Source of the DNA: CAVPHV01 sp963704825
GTDB taxonomy: Bacteria; Actinomycetota; Acidimicrobiia; Spongiisociales; UBA5794
Length of the DNA stretch: 64,000 nucleotides
Assembly: GCA_963704825.1 (NCBI GenBank)
Contig: CAVPHV010000009.1
Location: 1 to 64,000 of the forward strand
Reading direction: 5' to 3'
Shown here: positions 16,514 through 24,985 of the stretch, piece after piece
How the letters are laid out: every line of letters begins with the position of its first letter
How positions within the stretch are numbered: position 1 is the first letter of the stretch
Notes under the pieces: model-generated
What the model was told of the DNA's origin: nothing
Seen by the model: the letters and a program-made list of their open reading frames with translations, nothing else
The model's database searches: none
Made by a program: the position numbers and the translations under genes

Positions 16514-18427
16514 ATGTTGGGCTCCTATCGCGAGGTGTACGGCCGGTCGCTGTCCGATCCCGAGGCTTTCTGGGGTGAGGCGGCCAAAGCCATCACCTGG
16601 GACAGAGAGCCGACCGTGGTCCTCGATGCCTCAAACCCGCCGTTCTATCGGTGGTTTCCGGACGGGGTCCTCAACACGTGTTTCAACGCCGTCGATCGTC
16701 ATGTTGCGGGGGGCCGGGCCGACCAGGTCGCTCTGATCTACGACAGCCCGGTCACCAACACGGTGCGCCGCTACACCTACCGGGAACTGCTCGACGAGGT
16801 GTCCCGCCTGGCCGGTGCCCTAGCCGGTCTCGGGGTGGAGAAGGGCGATCGGGTCATCATCTACATGCCGATGATCCCGGAAGCGGTCTTCGCCATGCTC
16901 GCCTGCGCCCGTCTCGGTGCGATTCACTCCGTGGTCTTCGGCGGGTTTGCCGCCAACGAACTCGCCACCCGGATCGATGACGCCACCCCGAAGGTGGTGC
17001 TCTCAGCGTCATGTGGCATCGAACCGGGCCGGGTCGTCGAGTACAAACCGCTACTCGACGGTGCCATCGACTTGGCCGAGCACCAGGTTGAACGAACCGT
17101 CGTGTTGCAGCGCCCCCAAGCCGAGGCGGCGATGGTCGCCGGACGCGACCTCGATTGGGAGAGCCTCTTGGCATCTGCCGAACCGGCCGATTGCACGCCG
17201 GTCGCCGCCACCGACCCGCTCTACATCCTCTACACATCGGGTACCACCGGTGAGCCGAAGGGTGTGGTGCGCGACAACGGCGGCCACGCCGTTGCGCTCA
17301 CCTGGAGCATGAGGAACCTCTACGACGTTGCGCCCGGCGAGGTCTACTGGGCGGCGTCGGATGTCGGTTGGGTGGTCGGCCACTCCTACATCGTCTACGC
17401 CCCGTTGCTCTACGGATGCACCACGGTGCTCTATGAGGGTAAGCCGGTCGGCACCCCCGACCCTGGGGCGTTCTGGCGGGTGATCCAGGACCACGACGTC
17501 CGGGTGATGTTCACCGCGCCGACCGCCTTTCGTGCCATCAAGCGTGATGATCCGGACGCGGCGTATCTCGAGTCGTACGACCTCGGCAGTTTCCGGGCGT
17601 TGTTTCTCGCCGGCGAACGCTGCGACCCGGACACGCTGCACTGGGCGGAGCAAACCCTCGAGGTACCCGTCATCGACCATTGGTGGCAGACCGAAACCGG
17701 GTGGCCGATGGCCTGCAACCCGATGGGGATCGAGCCGCTCCCGATCAAGCCGGGATCACCAACGGTCGCGGTGCCCGGCTACGACATCCAGGTGCTCGAC
17801 GACGACGGCGCCCAGGTCGCGCCCGGCACGATTGGGGCGATCGTGGTCAAGTTGCCGTTGCCTCCCGGCAACCTGGTGACCCTGTGGAACGCCGACCAAC
17901 GGTTCATCAACTCGTACTTGACGACCTTTCCCAACCACTATCTGACCGCGGATGCCGGCTACCAGGACGAGGACGGCTACTTGTCGATCATGAGCCGGCT
18001 CGACGACATCATCAACGTGGCCGGCCACCGACTGTCGACCGGCGCCATGGAGGAGGTCCTGGCCGAGCATCCAGACGTGGCCGAATGCGCCGTCATCGGG
18101 GTCGGCGATTCGCTCAAGGGCCAGCTTCCGGTCGGGTTTGTCGTGCTCAAGGCCGGTGTCGATCGTGACGACACGGTGATCACCGCCGAACTGGTGCAGA
18201 GCGTGCGCGACCGGATCGGCCCGGTTGCCGCCTTCAAACAGGCCACCGTGGTCGAACGTCTGCCGAAGACCCGCTCGGGCAAGATCCTGCGGGGCACGAT
18301 GCGCAGCATCGCCGACGGCGAGTCGTGGAAGATGCCGGCCACCATCGACGATCCCGCCATCCTCGACGAGATCGGGGCCGCGCTCAATGGCCTCGGGTAC
18401 CCGCACGAGGAGGCTCCGGCACGATGA
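16514..18427 (+). CDS. prpE: Propionyl-CoA synthetase-like acyl-CoA synthetase
   Basis: A 637-aa AMP-forming acyl-CoA synthetase, length as in PrpE (about 630). Motifs: acetyl-CoA synthetase N-terminal domain SYREVYGRSLSDPEAFWGEA; A3 loop YTSGTTGEPKGVVRDNGGHA, whose VVRDNGGHAVAL continuation is typical of propionyl-CoA synthetase; DVGWVVGHSYIVYAPL; substrate/A5 segment WWQTETGWPM; hinge SRLDDIINVAGHRLSTG; and the catalytic Lys loop PKTRSGKILRGTMRSIADG. It activates propionate (or acetate and small acids) to the CoA ester with ATP. The start at 16514 follows GAGGAG and matches the family N-terminus; an in-frame ATG at 16493 is possible. It overlaps the AhpD-like gene by 4 nt. Confidence 0.9.
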   Translation: MLGSYREVYGRSLSDPEAFWGEAAKAITWDREPTVVLDASNPPFYRWFPDGVLNTCFNAVDRHVAGGRADQVALIYDSPVTNTVRRYTYRELLDEVSRLAGALAGLGVEKGDRVIIYMPMIPEAVFAMLACARLGAIHSVVFGGFAANELATRIDDATPKVVLSASCGIEPGRVVEYKPLLDGAIDLAEHQVERTVVLQRPQAEAAMVAGRDLDWESLLASAEPADCTPVAATDPLYILYTSGTTGEPKGVVRDNGGHAVALTWSMRNLYDVAPGEVYWAASDVGWVVGHSYIVYAPLLYGCTTVLYEGKPVGTPDPGAFWRVIQDHDVRVMFTAPTAFRAIKRDDPDAAYLESYDLGSFRALFLAGERCDPDTLHWAEQTLEVPVIDHWWQTETGWPMACNPMGIEPLPIKPGSPTVAVPGYDIQVLDDDGAQVAPGTIGAIVVKLPLPPGNLVTLWNADQRFINSYLTTFPNHYLTADAGYQDEDGYLSIMSRLDDIINVAGHRLSTGAMEEVLAEHPDVAECAVIGVGDSLKGQLPVGFVVLKAGVDRDDTVITAELVQSVRDRIGPVAAFKQATVVERLPKTRSGKILRGTMRSIADGESWKMPATIDDPAILDEIGAALNGLGYPHEEAPAR

Positions 18428-18993
18428 CCGAGCAGCCGATCAGCCGGTTTCCGATCGCCAACCTGGCCGACCTGCCCGACGACCTGCGCGACTACATCGA
18501 GACGATCGCGGACAAGACCGGGTTTGTCCCCAACGTGTTTGTCGCCCTCGCCCATCGTCCCGACGAACTTCGGGGCTTCATCCAGATGCACGACGCCCTG
18601 ATGCTGCGAGAGTCCGGGCTCACCAAGGCGGATCGCGAGATGATCGTGGTGGCCACCAGCGCGGTCAACGACTGCCTCTACTGCGTGGTCGCCCACGGCG
18701 CGATCCTGCGGATTCGTCGCAGGGATCCGTTGATCTCCGATCAGGTGGCGACCAACCACCACAAGGCGCCGCTGAGCGACCGGGAGCGGGCGATGCTCGA
18801 CTTCGCCGTCAAGGTGGCAACCAACTCGGCGGCGATCACCGACGCCGATCTGGCGAGCATGCGCCATGAGCGCTTCAGCGACGACGACATCTGGGACATC
18901 GGCGCCGTGACGGCACTGTTTGCCTATTCGAATCGTCTGGCGAACCTGGCGTCGATGATGCCGAACGAGGAGTTCTATACGATGGGGCGGTAG
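18424..18993 (+). CDS. AhpD-like peroxidase-related protein
   Basis: A 189-aa carboxymuconolactone decarboxylase/AhpD-superfamily protein. The active-site pattern E72-x11-C84-x2-C87-x3-H91 (TSAVNDCLYCVVAHGAIL) matches the redox AhpD motif, indicating a disulfide-forming peroxidase-type activity. The N-terminus (ISRFPIANLADLPDDLRD, FVPNVFVALAHRPDELRGF) and the C-terminal NRLANLASMMPNEEFYTMGR are typical of the peroxidase-related enzyme subfamily. It is co-translated with the acyl-CoA synthetase (ATGA overlap), so the two form an operon. Physiological substrate unknown. Confidence 0.88.
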   Translation: MTEQPISRFPIANLADLPDDLRDYIETIADKTGFVPNVFVALAHRPDELRGFIQMHDALMLRESGLTKADREMIVVATSAVNDCLYCVVAHGAILRIRRRDPLISDQVATNHHKAPLSDRERAMLDFAVKVATNSAAITDADLASMRHERFSDDDIWDIGAVTALFAYSNRLANLASMMPNEEFYTMGR

Positions 18994-19104
18994 GAGGGTG
19001 TTGGACATAGGCCGTGCCGGGGTTGCACCGGCGCACGACGCTTGGCCGTCGACCTCGCAGCAAGCCCAAGCTGGCGATGTTCAACAGTCTCCTAGTAGAG
19101 GCCC

Positions 19105-20577
19105 CTATTCGTCGATGCCGGCTAGACGCTTGGCAAAGCCCTTCTTCTCGTCGAGGTCCATCAAACGCGAGATCTGGATCCGTTGCGCTTGGGGCGACCC
19201 GGCGCCGTGGAGCGACTCGGTCAGGTAGCCCACGGCGTTGCGTCCCATGGTCATGTTCTCGATGAGGCGCAACACCCTGATTCGGTCTTCGGTCGAGACG
19301 TCGGACCGCCCCTTCAGATAGCGCGCCAGCAGCGGACCAATCTCGGGATGGTCGAGGTCTTGCTCCGAGGGCAAGGTGACCACCAGTCCCCCGGCGAGGT
19401 CTTGGGCCAACCGGCCCAACTCGTACGGGAACCTCGTGACGTTCTGCTTGCACACGTTGGCGAGCATGCCGTCGTTCTCGTAGTTGCCTGCACTGGTGGG
19501 GAAAGACTCGTATGAGGCGGCAATCCCGGTGCCGTAGATCGTCTCGTTGAGGTGAGCCATCTCGACCAGCTTGTCCCTGATGTGTGAGGCCCGCTCGACC
19601 CCGTTGTACTCGGCAATCAGGGCGGCGGCTCCGATGAGGACGTCGCCGACCCCGGCCTTACAGACGTAGCTGCGGCGGTGATACGAGGTGAACCGCTCCA
19701 CCAGTGGCGCTGTGAACTCAACCTCACCGTCCATGAAGACGTGCTCCCAGGGGACGACCACGTCGTCGATGATGATCATCGCCTCCTGGCCGGAGAACCG
19801 GGCGTTGCCGACGTCGATGTCGCCCGGTTCCATGGCCCGGGTGTCACACGACTGGCGGCCGTAAACGTAGGTGAGCCCCGGGGCGTCAACCGGAACGGCG
19901 CATACGACGGCATAGTCCCGGTCGGCCTCAGTCATCCGCAGCGTCGGCATCACCAGAATCCAATGAGAGTTGATACATCCGGTCTGATGGGCCTTGGCCC
20001 CCCGGATCACGATGCCGTCGGCGGTGCGATCGACGATCCGCACGAACAGGTCGGGGTCGTCCTGCTCGGACGGCGCCTTGCTGCGGTCGCCCTTGACGTC
20101 GGTCATCGCACCGCCGAGCACAAACCCGTTGCGCTGCGCCATGGCGATGAAGTCGCGCAGTCGCTGGTGGTAGCCGGTGTGGTGGGCGGCGTCGATGTCG
20201 TGGGTGATCGAGTAGAGCGAGTTGATGGCGTCCATCCCGACGCACCGCTGAAAACAGGTGCCGGTCAGCTGGCCCAGTTTGCGCTGCATCTTGTTCTGCG
20301 CCACCACGTCATCGACGCTCTCGGTCACGTGGAGGAAGCGGTTGACCGATTCGCCGGTGAGGGCAGACTCGGCCGAGGCCAGCTCAGGTTGGCGCACCGC
20401 AAGATCGAACGTTTCTGCCACGGCGTTGATCGACGGCCGAATCATGGGGTGCTCGACCGGGTCATCGACCCGTTCGCCGAACAGGTAGACGACGAGATCG
20501 CGGCCCCGCAGACTCTCGATGTAGTCGGCGCCCGTACGGATCGGCTCGCCCGGCGTCCAGGTGGGGTTGGCAGTCAC
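19105..20577 (-). CDS. 4-hydroxybutyryl-CoA dehydratase-like (HpaB superfamily) protein
   Basis: A 490-aa protein of the FAD/4-hydroxyphenylacetate-3-hydroxylase superfamily. Unlike the oxygenases, it has the Fe-S ligand pattern of 4-hydroxybutyryl-CoA dehydratase/vinylacetyl-CoA isomerase: C108-x3-C112 (TCFQRCVGMDAINSLY) and, in TSYHRRSYVCKAGVGD, H300 and C306 followed by K307, near VLIGAAALIAEYNGVERASH. AHQTGCINSHWILVMPT and FSGQEAMIIIDDVVVPWEHV match the substrate/flavin core. The radical dehydratase converts 4-hydroxybutyryl-CoA to crotonyl-CoA and is oxygen sensitive. Start is GTG with a weak ribosome site. The neighbouring PrpE-like synthetase and acyl-CoA dehydrogenase fit CoA-ester metabolism. 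Activity is not proven; the His-to-Cys spacing should be checked against verified enzymes. Confidence 0.8.
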   Translation of the reverse strand: MTANPTWTPGEPIRTGADYIESLRGRDLVVYLFGERVDDPVEHPMIRPSINAVAETFDLAVRQPELASAESALTGESVNRFLHVTESVDDVVAQNKMQRKLGQLTGTCFQRCVGMDAINSLYSITHDIDAAHHTGYHQRLRDFIAMAQRNGFVLGGAMTDVKGDRSKAPSEQDDPDLFVRIVDRTADGIVIRGAKAHQTGCINSHWILVMPTLRMTEADRDYAVVCAVPVDAPGLTYVYGRQSCDTRAMEPGDIDVGNARFSGQEAMIIIDDVVVPWEHVFMDGEVEFTAPLVERFTSYHRRSYVCKAGVGDVLIGAAALIAEYNGVERASHIRDKLVEMAHLNETIYGTGIAASYESFPTSAGNYENDGMLANVCKQNVTRFPYELGRLAQDLAGGLVVTLPSEQDLDHPEIGPLLARYLKGRSDVSTEDRIRVLRLIENMTMGRNAVGYLTESLHGAGSPQAQRIQISRLMDLDEKKGFAKRLAGIDE

Positions 20578-20605
20578 GTTGCCTGCAGCGTACCGCCGCA
20601 GAACC

Positions 20606-21181
20606 TCACACGTCGCGGATGCCCTCGACCACTTCCAGCACCGCCACGATGATCAGCAGCGCTCCGAAGAATCGGGCCGATGCCAGCCACAAAGCCTCTC
20701 GGGTCCGTCGCATCATGCCGACGGCAACGGCGACGACCAGCGCCAGGGCCAGCATTCCGAGGGCAACGCTGCTTGACTCGGTGCCCCCAAAGAGCACGGC
20801 GAGCACCGCCAATTGCGGGGTGAACAGCAGCGGGAACGCCACGGGAACCAAGGCGGCGCCCCAGCCGTCGAGCACCGGTTCATCGGCCCGCTGCGGCGCC
20901 ACCAGCACTCTGGCCCCCACCAGTCCGACAATGATGCCCGATGCCATGCGCCACGACTCCGGGGTGATCTGGAACCAGTCGAGCACGGCCTCGGCCGACA
21001 GCGCCAGCCCGGCGGTGATCACGAACACAAGCGCGCTACCCGCCAGCAACGGACCAAACCGGGCCCGGCCGTGCGATTCCGGCAGCCCGATCCGCAGCCG
21101 CGACGGGTTCACCGCGGCCACGTAGGCGATGAAGACGAACACCATGAGCGCAATGGTGTTCTCGGTGGAGATCAAGGTCAC
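20606..21181 (-). CDS. Hypothetical multi-TM membrane protein, MarC-like
   Basis: A 191-aa protein with about six predicted transmembrane helices (TIALMVFVFIAYVAAVNPSR, FGPLLAGSALVFVITAGLAL, MASGIIVGLVGARVLVAP, ALVPVAFPLLFTPQLAVLAV, ALGMLALALVVAVAVGMM, SARFFGALLIIVAVLEVVEG). The N-P-S-R after the first helix and P-V-A-F-P-L-L-F-T-P in the fourth resemble the paired N-P and P-x-x-P elements of MarC/NAAT-type membrane proteins; the match is weak. It overlaps the upstream gene by 4 nt. Function unknown. Confidence 0.65.
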   Translation of the reverse strand: MTLISTENTIALMVFVFIAYVAAVNPSRLRIGLPESHGRARFGPLLAGSALVFVITAGLALSAEAVLDWFQITPESWRMASGIIVGLVGARVLVAPQRADEPVLDGWGAALVPVAFPLLFTPQLAVLAVLFGGTESSSVALGMLALALVVAVAVGMMRRTREALWLASARFFGALLIIVAVLEVVEGIRDV

Positions 21182-22359
21182 TCTGCTGATTCCTCCATCT
21201 CACGCATCGCCTGTTCGGCGCCGAGCAGCGCCGACAGCACGTGTTGCTGGCCATCGACCTGGGTGTAGTCGAGGTAGAACCAGGCGCCCTCGGTGAGGCC
21301 GGGATTCGGCCCGGCCGCGGCTTGGGCGGCGCTGATCTGGCTCGCCGCCTGAATCCCGGCCAGGCACTCCAGACGGGCGGCCATGTCGGGGCGCAGGTCG
21401 GCGAGACGTTCGTCTTCGGCCGCCATCCGGTACAGCGCCGCCATGCCTTCGCCCGCGGTCCCCACCCCCGCAGGCGGCCCCGGGTAGTAGCGAACCAGGA
21501 CGTTGACCCCTTCGCCGCGCCGCTGGGCTTCGATCCTGGTTCGCATCGAGAAGTAGCCTGCCAGGCGCCGGGCGTATTCGACCATCTCCTCGTCACGCAG
21601 GTCGGGGGCCATCGCCTCGAGCGAGTACGCCGCCCAGTGATCCGGTAGCCGGGCCAGGTAGCCCTCGTCGCGTTCGCGCTGCCCGCGAGCCAGGTACTGC
21701 GCGGTGAGGAACGCCGGTTCGCCCCATCCTCCGTCGGGATAGAGGCGGTCGAGCTCAAACAGCGCCCAGAGCGCTTCACCCGTGGCGAAGGGTCCCCGCT
21801 CATTCGGCGACGGGCCCTGAGTTTCGCGGTCCCAGAACGCCAGCATGGCGCCGTCGGGGAGCTGCTGGCCGAGCATGAAGCGCCCAAACTGCTGCATCAA
21901 CTCGTCGTAGCTGGTGTCGCCCGTTGCCTCGCGCCGCATGACCAGCGAGGACGCCACAAACCCGACGGTACCGAGCCTGGCCCGGTCGCCGTGATCGGCG
22001 ATGGTGGCGTAGTCGTCGACAAGGATCACTCGATCGAGCAGGTAGCCCATGGCCTTGTCGGCAGCAGGCAGGTAGTCGGTCTCACCGGCAACCACCATCT
22101 GGTAGAGCGCCATCATCGCCCCGCCGTGGCGGACGATGTTGTAGTCCTGGTTCACCTCGAGCGTTTCCCGGTCGTAGCCGTAGACGAACTTGCCCTCCTC
22201 ATCGAGGTTGCGCGTCAGCCAGTCCGCCGAGGCCACTGCGGCGGCGTGCACCTCATCGGCGGTCACCTCGGGACACACCTCGGCGGGCACCACGGCGACG
22301 CGAATCACCGCAAAGCCGAGCACCCACACAAACAGATAGGGAAACAGCAGACGTCGCAC
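21178..22359 (-). CDS. Exported protein with alpha/alpha-barrel-like repeats
   Basis: About 393 aa from a proposed GTG. A hydrophobic N-terminal segment (LLFPYLFVWVLGFAVIRVAV) acts as a signal anchor. The rest resembles a six-hairpin glycosidase or terpenoid-cyclase-type toroid: ASADWLTRNLDEEGKFVYGY, RHGGAMMALYQMVVAGETDY, RLGTVGFVASSLVMRREATG, MLGQQLPDGAMLAFWD, ATGEALWALFELDRLYPDGG, DHWAAYSLEAMAPDLRD and GTAGEGMAALYRMAAEDERL recur at regular intervals. No catalytic residue set is certain. The start is uncertain because no ribosome site is visible; the longer frame to 22584 would read through the divergent promoter. It is coupled to the MarC-like gene by an ATGA overlap. Confidence 0.7.
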   Translation of the reverse strand: MRRLLFPYLFVWVLGFAVIRVAVVPAEVCPEVTADEVHAAAVASADWLTRNLDEEGKFVYGYDRETLEVNQDYNIVRHGGAMMALYQMVVAGETDYLPAADKAMGYLLDRVILVDDYATIADHGDRARLGTVGFVASSLVMRREATGDTSYDELMQQFGRFMLGQQLPDGAMLAFWDRETQGPSPNERGPFATGEALWALFELDRLYPDGGWGEPAFLTAQYLARGQRERDEGYLARLPDHWAAYSLEAMAPDLRDEEMVEYARRLAGYFSMRTRIEAQRRGEGVNVLVRYYPGPPAGVGTAGEGMAALYRMAAEDERLADLRPDMAARLECLAGIQAASQISAAQAAAGPNPGLTEGAWFYLDYTQVDGQQHVLSALLGAEQAMREMEESAE

Positions 22360-22513
22360 AGTGAGCGGGAGGCTAGTGCCCCGACCGGCGACGTCTACCG
22401 CGTTGAGGACGGCCCGGGCACTAAATCGGCACAATCGATGCGCGGGCAACATGCAGGCGCTCGGCCAACGTGGAACCATGGGTACCGCGCCGCATCGATG
22501 AAGGGAGCCGCGG

Positions 22514-23722
22514 ATGGACTTTGCCCCATCGCAGAAGGTCGTGGAACTCAGCGAGAGCCTCAGCGACTTCATGGAGTCGCACATCTATCCGGCCGAGCCC
22601 GTCTTCGCGGAACAAGTCGCAGCCAACCGTTGGGCAACCCCGCCGATCATCGACGAACTCAAGGCCGAAGCGCGTTCCCGTGGCTTGTGGAACCTCTTCA
22701 TGCCCCACGAGGGCTACGGCGCGGGGTTGACCAATCTCGAATATGCCCCGCTGTGCGAGATCATGGGACGCTCGCTGGCGATTGCCCCGGTCGCCACCAA
22801 TTGTGCTGCACCGGACACCGGCAACATGGAGATCCTCGCCGTGTTTGGCACGGAGGAACAGAAGGCGCGCTGGCTCGACCCACTCCTCGAAGGCGAGATC
22901 CGTTCGTGTTTTGGAATGACCGAACCCGACGTGGCCTCCTCCGACGCTCGCAACATCGAGACCAGCATCGTGCGTGACGGCGACGAGTACGTCATCAACG
23001 GTCGCAAGTGGTGGACGTCGGGTGCGATGCACCCCGACTGCAAGATCATGATTCTGATGGGCAAGACCGACCCGGATGGGCCCACCTACCGCCAGCAAAG
23101 CCAGGTGCTGGTGCCGATGGACACCCCCGGGGTCAGCGTGGTGCGACCGCTCACCGTGTTTGGCTACGACGACGCACCCCACGGCCACGCCGAGGTCCTG
23201 CTCGAAGACGTCAGGGTGCCGGTGAGCAACGTGCTCGGCAACGAGGGCGACGGTTTTGCCATCGCCCAGGAGCGACTCGGCCCGGGCCGGATTCATCACT
23301 GCATGCGGCTGCTCGGCATGGCCGAGCGGTCGTTCGAGATGATGGTGCGGCGGGTGCAGGCGCGCGAAGCCTTCGGCGGGCCGATCGCCGATCAAGGCGT
23401 GGTCCAGGCATGGATCGCCGACAGCCGGATCGAGATCGAACAGGCCCGTTTGCTCGTTCTCAAGACCGCCTGGCTGATGGACACGGCTGGCAACAAGGGC
23501 GCCCGCATCGAGATCGCCGCCATCAAGGTCGTCGCTCCCAATGTGGCCCTCAACGTGATCGACCGCGCCATCCAAGCCTTCGGCGGCGCCGGTGTCGACG
23601 GTGACGTCCCCCTCGCCGAATTGTGGGCCCAAGCCCGCACCCTGCGCCTCGCCGACGGCCCGGACGAAGTCCACCGCCGCTCGGTAGCACGCCGCGAACT
23701 ACGCCGCCTGAGCCGGACTTAG
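22514..23722 (+). CDS. Acyl-CoA dehydrogenase
   Basis: A 402-aa flavin acyl-CoA dehydrogenase. N-terminal helical domain (FAPSQKVVELSESLSDFMES), middle beta domain with FGMTEPDVASSDARNIET and VINGRKWWTSGAMHPDCKI, and a C-terminal helical domain (GPGRIHHCMRLLGMAERSFE, AFGGPIADQGVVQAWIADSR, IQAFGGAGVDGDVPLAELWA). The M-T-E-P-D-x-A-S-S-D and I-x-G-x-K-W-W-x-S-G patterns match the ACAD10/11-like subgroup. The exact acyl chain preference is not readable. GGGAG lies 6-7 nt before the ATG. It is convergent with the E2 gene, whose stop overlaps by 4 nt. Confidence 0.92.
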   Translation: MDFAPSQKVVELSESLSDFMESHIYPAEPVFAEQVAANRWATPPIIDELKAEARSRGLWNLFMPHEGYGAGLTNLEYAPLCEIMGRSLAIAPVATNCAAPDTGNMEILAVFGTEEQKARWLDPLLEGEIRSCFGMTEPDVASSDARNIETSIVRDGDEYVINGRKWWTSGAMHPDCKIMILMGKTDPDGPTYRQQSQVLVPMDTPGVSVVRPLTVFGYDDAPHGHAEVLLEDVRVPVSNVLGNEGDGFAIAQERLGPGRIHHCMRLLGMAERSFEMMVRRVQAREAFGGPIADQGVVQAWIADSRIEIEQARLLVLKTAWLMDTAGNKGARIEIAAIKVVAPNVALNVIDRAIQAFGGAGVDGDVPLAELWAQARTLRLADGPDEVHRRSVARRELRRLSRT

Positions 23723-24882
23723 AGCACGAACCGCGACGGGTCTTCCAGGTTGTTCACGACCAGCGTCAGGAACCGTTGGCCGAGGCCCCCGTCGATGACG
23801 CGGTGGTCGTAGGAGAGGCTGACCGGCATCACGGTGGTCATCACCATCCCTCCGTCACGGACCACGACGGCCGGAGCAGCTCTCCCGATCGAAACGATCG
23901 CCGTTGTGCCGTAGGGAATGATCGGGGTGCCGTGGCCACCACCCAAGGCGCCAATGTTCGAGACCGTGAAGGTGCCACCCTCCGCCTCTTCCGGGGTGAC
24001 CCGACGCAGCTGGGCCCGCTCGGTCAGGTCGGCGACCCGCGCAACGAGCTCCTCGAAGCTGACCTGGTCCGCAGCCAGGACGGCGGGCACGATCAGTCCG
24101 TCCGGTGTATCTACGGCCACCGCAATGTCGTAGTGGCGTTTCAACACGAGGTCGTCACCGTCGAGTGTCGCGTTGAACTCGGGGAACTCTTCGAGAGCCG
24201 GCAACACGGCTCGGATCACAAGGGCTTCGATCGGCACGGTTCGCCCTAGCCGGTGGATGGCGTCCCGTCGGGCCGCGAGTAGCCCGGTGGCGTCAACGTC
24301 GGCGAATACGGTCACGTGAGGTATCTCGCGCCACGACTTGCTCATGTGATCCCGAATCGACCGACGCAGCCGCGACAGCGGCACGCGGTCCTCGTCGTCG
24401 GCAGCAACCGACTCGCCCGAAATCTTGGCTTCGACGTCTGCCCGGGTGATCGCGTTGCCGGGTCCGGTGCCAATGACGCCATCGAGATCAATACCGTGGT
24501 CGGCTGCAAGCCTGCGGACGACCGGCATCGCCCGCGGCCTCGGCCCAGGAGCGGCTGCAACATGACGGGGAGAGGCCGCGACGATCGGGACTAAGTGGAC
24601 GGTCGTAGCCGGATCCGCAACAACCGCGACCTCCGCCGACTCGCCCTCTTCGCCGATGACAACGAGCACCTCCCCGACTTCGATGGTGGCACCCTCATCG
24701 CCGCCGAGACGCAGCACCGTCCCCGCGTGCGGCGACGGGATTTCGACCACGGCCTTCGCCGTTTCGATCTCGACCAGGACATCATCCGTTGCGACCACAT
24801 CGCCGACGGCGACATGCCAGCGCACGATCTCAGCGTCGACCAAGCCTTCCCCGATGTCGGGCAAACGGAACTCGTACGCCAC
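23719..24882 (-). CDS. 2-oxo acid dehydrogenase E2 component (dihydrolipoamide acyltransferase)
   Basis: A 387-aa E2 acyltransferase. Lipoyl domain with the lipoylated K43 in VEIETAKAVVEIPSPHAG; peripheral subunit-binding domain (PVVRRLAADHGIDLDGVIG, GNAITRADVEAKI); and catalytic domain with SLSYDHRVIDGGLG carrying the catalytic His and the D-G. It transfers acyl groups from lipoamide to CoA in pyruvate-, 2-oxoglutarate- or branched-chain-type complexes. GTG 24882 follows AGGAGG at ideal spacing and gives the normal N-terminus. No E1 or E3 gene is adjacent, so it is an orphan here and its complex cannot be told. Confidence 0.9.
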   Translation of the reverse strand: MAYEFRLPDIGEGLVDAEIVRWHVAVGDVVATDDVLVEIETAKAVVEIPSPHAGTVLRLGGDEGATIEVGEVLVVIGEEGESAEVAVVADPATTVHLVPIVAASPRHVAAAPGPRPRAMPVVRRLAADHGIDLDGVIGTGPGNAITRADVEAKISGESVAADDEDRVPLSRLRRSIRDHMSKSWREIPHVTVFADVDATGLLAARRDAIHRLGRTVPIEALVIRAVLPALEEFPEFNATLDGDDLVLKRHYDIAVAVDTPDGLIVPAVLAADQVSFEELVARVADLTERAQLRRVTPEEAEGGTFTVSNIGALGGGHGTPIIPYGTTAIVSIGRAAPAVVVRDGGMVMTTVMPVSLSYDHRVIDGGLGQRFLTLVVNNLEDPSRFVL

Positions 24883-24985
24883 CGACCCTCCTTTCACGAC
24901 GGCACCATGCCGCAGCGTCGCCGCCAACCTTATCTCCGCAGCACACCGAGCACATTCTCCCCCCGCCGGTACCATCGACGCCGCC

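Noticed and set aside
19105..20577. Calling this gene 4-hydroxyphenylacetate 3-monooxygenase
   Set aside because: The Cys/His ligand pattern and the GVGDVLIGAAALIAEYNGV region favour the dehydratase branch of the superfamily.
22421..23674. 417-aa minus-strand frame opposite acyl-CoA dehydrogenase
   Set aside because: No motif, and the dehydrogenase frame has full family content with a ribosome site.
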